DNA of 64,000 nucleotides from an uncultured Erythrobacter sp. (lineage in GTDB: Bacteria > Pseudomonadota > Alphaproteobacteria > Sphingomonadales > Sphingomonadaceae): contig CANKYI010000001.1 in the NCBI GenBank assembly GCA_947488085.1, positions 2,489,928 to 2,553,927 on the forward strand. Reading direction: 5' to 3'. This document shows, piece after piece, positions 1 through 7,210 of the stretch (positions are counted from its first letter, which is position 1; each line of letters begins with the position of its first letter). Both the position numbers and the translations under genes were made by a program. The notes under the pieces are model-generated. The model was given only the letters and a program-made list of their open reading frames with translations. It ran no database searches and had not been told where the DNA came from.

Positions 1-410
1 GCGTCGAGCCCATCAGTCGTGTTGGTGCCAGTGACTTGGAAAAACGTCCGTGCGACCCGGCCCAGCATCGCGCCCGATTGTTCCAGCGCGACGATCGTGT
101 TCGAAAAGCTTGGTGCGGCAGGATTGTCGATGATCGCCTGCACTTCGGCAGTTTGAATCGCCATGCCCTGTTCAAAGGCGGGCACATAGTCGGCTTCGGA
201 TATCTGAGTGAAGTCAGGAGCATGGAACGGCAGCGCGCTTTCGCTGGCGAAATAGCCCGTCCCCTGAGGAATTTCAGGCGCATAATCCTGCGCCGCCTGA
301 GCGTCTGCGATCGGATCCATATCGGCCCCTTGATTGTATGTCGCGCACCCAGTGAGCAGCGCGGCAGCGGAAACGGTTGAAAGGATAGGGGTCAGTTTTG
401 AGGGGGTCAT
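1..410 (-). CDS. Peptidyl-dipeptidase Dcp-like lipoprotein (M3 family), N-terminal part
   Basis: The gene runs off the left edge, so only about 136 N-terminal residues are visible. The reverse strand opens with an ATG at 410, a short signal peptide and a lipobox LLTGC with the lipid-attachment Cys at residue 22, so the product should be an exported lipoprotein. The mature part contains FASESALPFHAPDF and a segment ending in ARTFFQVTGTNTTDG, which match the start of M3 zinc metallopeptidases of the Dcp type; these remove dipeptides from the C-termini of peptides. The HEXXH site lies outside the window, so catalytic competence cannot be judged. The forward-strand reading frame over the same bases has no family resemblance. 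Confidence 0.8.
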   Translation of the reverse strand, partial: MTPSKLTPILSTVSAAALLTGCATYNQGADMDPIADAQAAQDYAPEIPQGTGYFASESALPFHAPDFTQISEADYVPAFEQGMAIQTAEVQAIIDNPAAPSFSNTIVALEQSGAMLGRVARTFFQVTGTNTTDGLD

Positions 411-859
411 ACAATGTCTTTCATGATCGAGCAGGGCATGTGTCGCACCAAGCAAGGCTCCGCCGAGGAGTTGCGACTATCTATGCGCAGGCTTGAACAT
501 GGGATTAGCGTTAATTTCAAGCCCGATTGGGGATGCTGATTATGATATTGCCGCCATTCGCGAAGCGTTTGTCGGGGTTTTGAGTTTCCCGCTGTAAAAT
601 CAAAATCATCCTTGGGAACCTACCAGAAAATGGTCGGTCGCGCGCTATGGCCTTTCACAAGAAAGGCGATCTAATGTCAAAATGATCTCGGCTTGTTCAA
701 CAAATCAACAACAATGACGGTCACTCAATAGATGTTATTGGATCGAACAAATTTGTAATCTCACTTTTTTTATTTTTTTCGTCTGTTAGAGTTACCACGA
801 TCAAAGATGCGTATCGTATTGGGATCATTCTGCCGAAGGCAAGTTCGCCGGAGCTTTAG
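411..859. other. Intergenic region upstream of the AlkB-like gene
   Basis: About 450 bases without a convincing gene, between the divergent Dcp and AlkB-like genes. The right half is AT-rich. It holds a 10-bp palindrome, ACAAATTTGT, at 747-756, about 100 bases before the AlkB start, which could be an operator; no clear -35/-10 pair was identified. Confidence 0.4.
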
Positions 860-2023
860 ATGACTGCAATGCAACGAGAGTTTAGCGGTAATGCGCTATC
901 ATATACTCTGCGTTCGATCACACTGTTGATCAACGCCGGAGTTCCACTTCTCGCGCTATTTATCATCCTAAATGGTGCAAGCTGGTGGTCGGTCTTTATG
1001 GTTCCGGTTTTCTTTCTGGCGATAATACCTTTGGTCGATCTCCTCGTCGGTGAGCGTTGCTATGAAACCGGTGGTCAAGAGGAGAATCTCGTCTTTGATT
1101 TGTTCTTGTACGCTCAGATGCCCTTTCACCTCCTCATATTCGTAGGAGCAATTTACGCTGCAGTGACCGTTGACCTTCCTCTATGGGCGCGGGTTCTCGC
1201 GGTGATGGGATTTGGTCTAGTCAATGGGCAATGCACTCTGATTGGGCATGAATTCGCCCACAAGACCGGCAAGTTGAAACGTATCTCCGCTCAAGTCTCG
1301 CTAGCAATCGTCGGGATGGGGCATTTCATGGTCGAGCATGTGAAGGGGCACCATGTCTTCGTGGCAACTCCCGAGGATTGCGCGTCTGCACGCTTGGGCG
1401 AGAGTATTTATGCATTCGCTTTGAGGGACATGAAAGGGGAAGTCTGGGGAGGTAACACTCGCGAAGCAGAGCGGCTGCGGAAGCAGGGAGCCAATGCTCT
1501 TTCGTTACGAAACAGGATACTTCAGAGCTATGCACTCACTGCGGTCATAGCGGCTGCGCTGATTTTCGTGCTTGGTTGGGCTGCACTGCCTTGGATCGTG
1601 CTCCATCACGTGTCGGCTTCGTTTACCCTGACGCTTTTCACCTACATTGAGCATTACGGGTTGCTCCGAGCGCGAATGCCCAATGGTCGCTACGAACCGG
1701 TTCAGCGGATTCACACTTGGAATACCGATGCGATGGTATCCAATATGCTGTTGCTCAACGTCCAGCGCCACTCTGATCACCATGCCAAGCCAATGAAGCC
1801 GTATCAGTCATTGCGCGACGAAGATAACGGACCGCGCTTGCCAACCGGCTATTTCGGAATGATTGTACTTGCGCTTCTCCCACCGCTCTGGAGATATGTC
1901 ATGGATGCTCGGACAGTCGAGGCTGTTGAAGGCAATACGAAGCGCCTTCATCTTGTCGGAGCTCCGAACCGCCGAATCTCACGTCTGATTTCAGAAGCTG
2001 ATCTGGGTGCCTTTAGCAAATGA
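860..2023 (+). CDS. AlkB-family membrane di-iron alkane/fatty-chain hydroxylase
   Basis: Integral membrane di-iron monooxygenase that should insert oxygen at the terminus of an alkyl chain using rubredoxin or ferredoxin electrons. All AlkB histidine boxes are present: HEFAHK (130-135), EHVKGHH (159-165) and QRHSDHH (302-308), plus the family signature around YIEHYG (262-267). Hydrophobic segments lie near 20-60, 80-120 and 220-260. The length, 387 residues, is normal for AlkB. The stop overlaps the ATG of the next gene (ATGA), indicating translational coupling. No rubredoxin gene is visible in the window. Because P450, FMO and acyl-reductase/transaminase genes follow, the natural substrate may be a biosynthetic fatty chain rather than a growth alkane; that is inference. 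The general family call is firm. Confidence 0.92.
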   Translation: MTAMQREFSGNALSYTLRSITLLINAGVPLLALFIILNGASWWSVFMVPVFFLAIIPLVDLLVGERCYETGGQEENLVFDLFLYAQMPFHLLIFVGAIYAAVTVDLPLWARVLAVMGFGLVNGQCTLIGHEFAHKTGKLKRISAQVSLAIVGMGHFMVEHVKGHHVFVATPEDCASARLGESIYAFALRDMKGEVWGGNTREAERLRKQGANALSLRNRILQSYALTAVIAAALIFVLGWAALPWIVLHHVSASFTLTLFTYIEHYGLLRARMPNGRYEPVQRIHTWNTDAMVSNMLLLNVQRHSDHHAKPMKPYQSLRDEDNGPRLPTGYFGMIVLALLPPLWRYVMDARTVEAVEGNTKRLHLVGAPNRRISRLISEADLGAFSK

Positions 2024-2460
2024 GCCTGACAGAAAATGCACGCAAACATGATGAGCAATCGCAATTGGGTCCATCGCAACTGCGGACTGCACCGGCTCGA
2101 AAGCTAGAACCTGACCGACTGGATGGATACTTGCTGCTGGGCTTCGGATTGGCAGGCACTGCTCTGTTTGCGCCAGAGATTGACTGGGTTGCGTATTTTG
2201 TATTGTTTTGGATCATCGATGTATTGGGCTATTGGCCCGGCGTTGTCGCGTGTCGCGTAACTAGGGCCCGGCACATTCCCAGTATTTTCACCCACCTGTA
2301 CAACCTGATGCATTCAAATTCTGGAGCGCTGGCGCTCACATTGGGCTTCGCTCTGATTTCAACGGGCTCCATCGCGGCCGCACTTGCCATACCTGTCCAC
2401 CTCGGGATTGATCGAGGAATTCTGGGCAATCGCCTCAAGCATCCAGCAGAGGCATTTTGA
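2020..2460 (+). CDS. Small membrane protein coupled to the AlkB-like gene
   Basis: A 146-residue protein not recognised as a named family. After a charged N-terminal stretch of about 35 residues, hydrophobic segments appear near 37-50, 55-72 and 100-125. Between them lies a His-containing loop with HIPSIFTHLYNLMHS, and HLGIDR follows the last segment; the histidines could bind metal, or the protein may be a membrane partner or stabiliser of the hydroxylase. It overlaps the AlkB stop by four bases, so it is almost certainly co-translated with it. The function is inferred from position only. Confidence 0.75.
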   Translation: MSLTENARKHDEQSQLGPSQLRTAPARKLEPDRLDGYLLLGFGLAGTALFAPEIDWVAYFVLFWIIDVLGYWPGVVACRVTRARHIPSIFTHLYNLMHSNSGALALTLGFALISTGSIAAALAIPVHLGIDRGILGNRLKHPAEAF

Positions 2461-2641
2461 CGCTGCCCATCCACGGCGCCAGCAGCAATTTGACTTTCAG
2501 GCTGCCTTCAAACCGAGTTGAGTCTCTCACTGCACGCTGAATTGGCTGATCGTACAAGCCAAAAATATCTGTGATGCACAGGGTGTTTGGTCCTCTCAAT
2601 TTGGGCACGGCGTGTCCAGATAGCAGAGTACTATTGCCCAC

Positions 2642-3673
2642 TCACAGCGAGTTCGTGGCGCGAAGAAACCAGAGCATCGCGCCAAGAGTATTGCCACGAT
2701 AGGCCAAATATTCTGGGATCACCTCCGAAGGGCACCAACTCACCTTGTATTGACGCTGTGAACGGGCTGGGTAGACGACGCCGCCGAGGCTGGCCAATCG
2801 CTTGGCGATCAACTTCGCGACAACTGAATGAGGATATGTCGATTCAGTCAGGTCCACTAAAGGCGTAAATCCAAAGTGGATCACGCCACTGTCTATCTCT
2901 TGCATCAGGGAATGAACGATGAGTTGCATAGTGCCGTCGACGCATTCTGCTCGTCGGCGCGAAAGATTGTGGAACCAACCAGGATTTTCTCCGCTTGTCC
3001 GGCTGAAAACGATGTAGGCGATCAATTCGTTCTGATGCCATGCTGCATAAATCAGCGTGTTGGCATCCGGCTTTACCCGTTCAAACTCGCAGACAAGCAA
3101 TTCGATGTGCTTGGCACCTTTTTGGCCGAGCCACTCCAGATTGATCTTTTCAAGTTCTGGCACCAACGCCAAATACCGTTCTTCGTCGCGAATGCGCTCC
3201 ACAGTCACGCCGAGTCTGCGCGCCTTGTTAAGCTTCCGGCGGACCTGCTGATATCCCTTTCCAGACAGTTTGCTGTCCTGAAAGCTTAGGGAGTAGCTGG
3301 CACCCAATTGATCGATCATGAAACCCAAGTCAGCCAGAGCGCTAGCGGTCGCGGGCGGAAAATGAACAAATCTCGGGGTTAGTTTTTCTCGTTCACACCA
3401 ATCAAGAAACGCAGCCAGTGTTGGACCATGATCCTCGTCGTCAGTCATCACTCCACCGACAACGAGTAATCCTGTTCCCCACCTAAAAAAGCCGACGCCG
3501 CCGGTTCGCGCGCGAACAAACAATTCCCCACCATTAATTGACAACAATATGGAAAGCGGGTGCTGACTGTATTGCTCTATCCAGCCTGAGATCTGATCAA
3601 CGTCGGTAGTTGTGCCCTCCATTCCGGAAGGTTGCCACAGCGCACTGTTCAATGGCGGCTTCGCGACATTCAT
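2642..3673 (-). CDS. DUF2156 / phosphatidylglycerol lysyltransferase C-terminal domain-like acyltransferase
   Basis: A 343-residue soluble protein of the GNAT-like fold shared with the catalytic domain of MprF/LysX and FemX-type enzymes. The segment VRRKLNKARRLGVTVE (about 144-159) and the central and C-terminal blocks around EKINLEWL and FGFTPLVDL are the parts that suggest DUF2156. MprF-like relatives transfer an amino acid from aminoacyl-tRNA to a lipid head group, but free-standing DUF2156 proteins have varied or unknown acceptors. It has a good ribosome site (GGGAAAGG) before ATG 3673. It is convergent with the AlkB pair and divergent from the P450. In this context it could acylate an amine or lipid made by the neighbouring genes (inference). 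Confidence 0.7.
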   Translation of the reverse strand: MNVAKPPLNSALWQPSGMEGTTTDVDQISGWIEQYSQHPLSILLSINGGELFVRARTGGVGFFRWGTGLLVVGGVMTDDEDHGPTLAAFLDWCEREKLTPRFVHFPPATASALADLGFMIDQLGASYSLSFQDSKLSGKGYQQVRRKLNKARRLGVTVERIRDEERYLALVPELEKINLEWLGQKGAKHIELLVCEFERVKPDANTLIYAAWHQNELIAYIVFSRTSGENPGWFHNLSRRRAECVDGTMQLIVHSLMQEIDSGVIHFGFTPLVDLTESTYPHSVVAKLIAKRLASLGGVVYPARSQRQYKVSWCPSEVIPEYLAYRGNTLGAMLWFLRATNSL

Positions 3674-3826
3674 AGTGCGGCCTTTCCCGATAGCAGCATA
3701 CCCAAATCACTGATGGCCTTATGACTATCTGTAATCTTCGATCTACGCAATCTATTGAAAAAGATGCCATAGCTAAATTCCAAGCGCCAATACAGATTCA
3801 ATATTTGTGTTAGATACTATCCTTTT

Positions 3827-3857
3827 GGATTACCTAGTGACAGCTATCTGCTATAAT
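3827..3857 (+). promoter_or_regulatory. Candidate promoter for the P450 gene
   Basis: A perfect -10 hexamer TATAAT lies at 3852-3857 in the AT-rich gap between the divergent DUF2156 and P450 genes, about 115 bases before the P450 ATG. Upstream -35 candidates (TTGGAT, TTACCT) are poor or badly spaced, so the site is tentative. Confidence 0.3.
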
Positions 3858-3971
3858 GTTCACGGTAATACGACGATTGAACTTGTGGCTGGAAGGGCTT
3901 GAGTATATTCAGAACAACTGTGTGGGATTTTGTTCCGACCCTTAAAAATTTATTCAGCCCCTTCGAAAGTG

Positions 3972-5291
3972 ATGAGACGGACCATCTTTAACTATCTAGC
4001 ATGGCTGTTTTTTCCATCGCGGTTCCTTTTCCCGAATAACACCAATCGAGTATCTACGGGCCACCCCCCAGCCCCACCGAGAATTCCAATCCCCTGGTGG
4101 GAAACGCTCGAACTAAAGACAGACCCTGACGAGCTGAAAGCGTTCAACCGGCGGGTCGGAAAAGACTATCTTGGAGGAGCCGGCAATGAGTTCCTTGTCC
4201 CGCTATTCGGCAATCAAAGCGCTTTCACTCTTGATGGATCGCAACACCTGCTTGCGCGAAAGCTCATCAGCCAATCAGTCAACAAGCCTTGGAGTGAACA
4301 CGTAGCGCGACAAGTGCCCAGTTTTTTGGATAGAGAATGGCAAGACATTTCTGTTGGCGATCGGGTCCGCGCCGGAAGAGTTATGCGCCGCATCACTATG
4401 CGAACTATGTGTCTCGCCATCCTTGGAAGCACCGACGAGACGCTGTTCGAGAAACTCTTAAGTCGATTTGAGGCGGCAACAGGCTATTTCGCGAATTTAG
4501 TTAGCTATAACAAAACCTTCTGGCATTCTGGAAGTCGGCTTTCGGTCGGGGCAGAGGTAAAGCGGCGTAAGGACGGGATCGACGCAATCATCTTCAACCT
4601 TATCGAAAGTCGCCGCTCCGAGCGGCCTGACTTTGGGAAGGAAGATATCAGTTCGAACGACTTGCTTAGTCATCTGGTTCGGCATCAGAGCGAGTATGGG
4701 TATTCAGACGAATTCATCCGCGACAATCTGGTTTCGACGTTGGCAGCAGGTTACGATACCAGCGGCGCTGCGATCACATGGATGCTGTTCTGGTTGAACA
4801 AAGACGATCACTCGCGCCAAACTCTGAGCGCGGCCTATCGGACTGCTTCTGCGGATTACGCGCTCTATGCGGAAGCATTCGTATCCGAGACCATGCGCTA
4901 TTGCCCGCCTCTGGAGATCATGCCGCGCCGTCCCGTCGCACTTCAGTCTGGCGTCAAACCATCTGACAGTGATGAACCAACCCTGGTTTGCCCCTGCCCC
5001 CATCGCGTTCATCACAATCGCACGATATATGGCGATCCGGAACATTTCCGGCCAGCGCGGTTCATGGAGCAAAAATTCACTTCAACCCAGTATTTTCCAT
5101 TCGGCCTTGGCAGCCGCTTGTGTCTCGGCATAATCTTGGCTCCCAAGGTGATGAGAGTGGTCCTTGATTGGTTTGTCGATCGTGAAGTGTATCTCCAGTT
5201 TCACAGCAAGCGTTTCCGACCAATCCGCCGAAATGTCTCCCTTTGGCCCAGTTTCAGCACGAAGGCCAAGGTCGCGCACATGCATCAATGA
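3972..5291 (+). CDS. Cytochrome P450 monooxygenase
   Basis: Heme-thiolate monooxygenase. Counting from the ATG at 3972, the oxygen-activating I-helix reads AGYDTS (259-264), the K-helix ExxR is ETMR (306-309), and the heme loop FGLGSRLCLG (377-386) carries the axial Cys384. The frame is open upstream to a TTG at 3930, but ATG 3972 has a GAAAG in front and is preferred. The AGxDTS form and the hydrophobic N-terminus resemble P450s acting on fatty or terpenoid substrates; the subfamily cannot be assigned by eye. No ferredoxin or reductase partner is adjacent. It sits between AlkB-type and flavin monooxygenase genes, suggesting stepwise oxidation of one molecule. Confidence 0.93.
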   Translation: MRRTIFNYLAWLFFPSRFLFPNNTNRVSTGHPPAPPRIPIPWWETLELKTDPDELKAFNRRVGKDYLGGAGNEFLVPLFGNQSAFTLDGSQHLLARKLISQSVNKPWSEHVARQVPSFLDREWQDISVGDRVRAGRVMRRITMRTMCLAILGSTDETLFEKLLSRFEAATGYFANLVSYNKTFWHSGSRLSVGAEVKRRKDGIDAIIFNLIESRRSERPDFGKEDISSNDLLSHLVRHQSEYGYSDEFIRDNLVSTLAAGYDTSGAAITWMLFWLNKDDHSRQTLSAAYRTASADYALYAEAFVSETMRYCPPLEIMPRRPVALQSGVKPSDSDEPTLVCPCPHRVHHNRTIYGDPEHFRPARFMEQKFTSTQYFPFGLGSRLCLGIILAPKVMRVVLDWFVDREVYLQFHSKRFRPIRRNVSLWPSFSTKAKVAHMHQ

Positions 5292-5427
5292 ACGCGCAAA
5301 TCTTCAGCATCCAGCCGCAGTTTGGGTATTGGTGGCGGCAGCCTCTTTTGGGTAAGTCGTGGTCATTCCGACTGGTGGGCAAGCTTTTACTTCGTTCAGA
5401 CGCAAGTCAGAAGAAAAGAGATGATCG

Positions 5428-6915
5428 ATGACAACCGCCGCCGACGCAACTGTGACTGGCAGGCTCGAAACCTGCGACTTATGCGTGGTCGGCGCAGGGC
5501 TGGCCGGACTTAATGCACTATGGGTCGCATCAGAATATCTGCCACAAGGCGCGCGCGTTGTCCTGATAGATCGAAATCCGCGCTGCGGTGGAATGTGGAC
5601 TGATACCTACGACTTCGTGCGACTTCATCAGCCTCATCCATATTTCACCGTTGGAGACATATCTTGGGATTGGGACAAGCCACCTGAGTACCTGGCCACC
5701 AAGCCAGAAGTCCTGGATCACCTCACATACTGCTTGAACATCATCAGACAGAAGTTCTCCATCTGCGAGCTGTTTGGTTACGAAGGCGACTTGCAGACAC
5801 CCTCCAGTCCGACGCCGCAACACGGGTTGCGTGTGCAGTGTGAGTCGCTGGTTCCAAGCGGTCAGCCAGTGACTGTGGATGCGCGGCGTGTAATCGTTGC
5901 GCAAGGGAACAAAGTCCCAGCCGCAACACGCCTGGAGTTTTCAAGCACGTCGATAGTTTCGACAACGCCCGTCGATTTGGAGCATTCTCTGCAACGCAAT
6001 CCGACTGCACCCGTCTACATTGTGGGTAGCGGTAAGACCGGCATGGATTCGGCCCATCGTATCATCGTCTCGGAGCCTGAACGACCGGTCAACATTATTA
6101 GCGGACGCGGGACGGTCTTCTTTGATCGCGGTTGGGTGGCACCGGTTGGTCTCCGACGCTGGTGGGGAGGCAGCCTTACCTTGAGGATCTTCGGCGACGT
6201 TGCGATGCAATTCGACGGCTCAAATATTGACGCAGCCTTTGAGTATTGTCGAAGCAAGTATACGATCAGCCTAAGCGGTGCGAGCGAGCACTGTTTTTTC
6301 GGTTATCTATCTCGAGCTGAATGCGAAGCCGTAAACGAAGGTCTTACGGAAAAGGTCGATGAATATCTCGAAGATATCGTCGACACACCCGGTGGTCCGG
6401 TTCTCATTTTTCGATCCGGCAGCACCAGGCGAGTGCCCCGAGGTAGCATCATAGTGAACTGCACTGGGTCTCTACTTCGAGGCAAGTCTTCACCAGTTGA
6501 GCGAATCTCCCGTGACGGCACACTGCTCACAATTTCGAGCAGAGGCTCCTTGCACTTTCTCTCCAGCGTGTCCGCCTATTTCCTGACACATCTGTTTTTC
6601 AGTGAGAAGCGAGCTAATGCGCCCGTTTACGCAATCGATGCTGACGCTTTGTTCGCAGCTGATCGACGAGCATGGTTCGTTGCCTCAATTACACAGGCTT
6701 TTATGAACCCGGTTGTTTTGCTCAACGCCCTTTCGATAAGGACCTTCGACCGGTGTGGCCTCAACACTGACCGGCTGTTCCCCTTTCCCAGAGTGATCGC
6801 CACGCTTCTTGAGGTGCAGGTCAACCGTCAGCGATATATCCGACATTGCCGCAAATCGCTCGACAGTATCGCTGAAAGGTACGGTGTGCGCTGCCGAGAG
6901 ATTGACTGGAGCTAG
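5428..6915 (+). CDS. FAD-dependent monooxygenase/oxidoreductase (FMO-like)
   Basis: A 495-residue flavoprotein with an N-terminal FAD-binding Rossmann motif GAGLAG (about 22-27), the GGMW signature near residue 53, and a second dinucleotide site VGSGKTG near 200 for NAD(P)H. This two-nucleotide layout is that of class B flavin monooxygenases and related oxidoreductases. The Baeyer-Villiger fingerprint is not obvious, so N- or C-oxidation of a small molecule is more likely than lactone formation. It lies about 135 bases after the P450 in the same direction and probably belongs to the same transcription unit. The substrate is unknown; oxidation of an amine product of the neighbouring transaminase-reductase is an attractive inference. 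Confidence 0.85.
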   Translation: MTTAADATVTGRLETCDLCVVGAGLAGLNALWVASEYLPQGARVVLIDRNPRCGGMWTDTYDFVRLHQPHPYFTVGDISWDWDKPPEYLATKPEVLDHLTYCLNIIRQKFSICELFGYEGDLQTPSSPTPQHGLRVQCESLVPSGQPVTVDARRVIVAQGNKVPAATRLEFSSTSIVSTTPVDLEHSLQRNPTAPVYIVGSGKTGMDSAHRIIVSEPERPVNIISGRGTVFFDRGWVAPVGLRRWWGGSLTLRIFGDVAMQFDGSNIDAAFEYCRSKYTISLSGASEHCFFGYLSRAECEAVNEGLTEKVDEYLEDIVDTPGGPVLIFRSGSTRRVPRGSIIVNCTGSLLRGKSSPVERISRDGTLLTISSRGSLHFLSSVSAYFLTHLFFSEKRANAPVYAIDADALFAADRRAWFVASITQAFMNPVVLLNALSIRTFDRCGLNTDRLFPFPRVIATLLEVQVNRQRYIRHCRKSLDSIAERYGVRCREIDWS

Positions 6916-7210
6916 ATATTCTAGGCTCGCCATGTACGCATCGCGTGCAAGAGAAATCGTTGATCGATCTAAACACACCGCTTTTGTCAAACGCGGCATT
7001 GCCGTCTGAACTCTGAACCGCAGCATCTCAGGATTCAGTCCGGATACAGTAACTAGCGTCACAAGGTGGAGAGCCCATCCAGTGTAGACAAAGACCACTG
7101 ATACAGCACAACCCTGCGCGACCGCACCTGCGTTCATTCATGTCTGAAGAGTAAAAGTAGGCTGTTGCTGCCCTGCTCGCTCGAAGCAGAGATAGTTGGA
7201 CAAAAAAGGT

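Noticed and set aside
36-380. Forward frame at the left edge
   Set aside because: The reverse strand encodes a lipoprotein signal and Dcp-type sequence over the same bases.
860-2023. Fatty-acid desaturase instead of AlkB
   Set aside because: The HEFAHK, EHxxGHH and QRHSDHH boxes with the YIEHYG block are AlkB signatures.
6685-7137. Reverse frame of 150 codons after the FAD monooxygenase
   Set aside because: Most of it is antisense to the monooxygenase C-terminus; no domain, no ribosome site.
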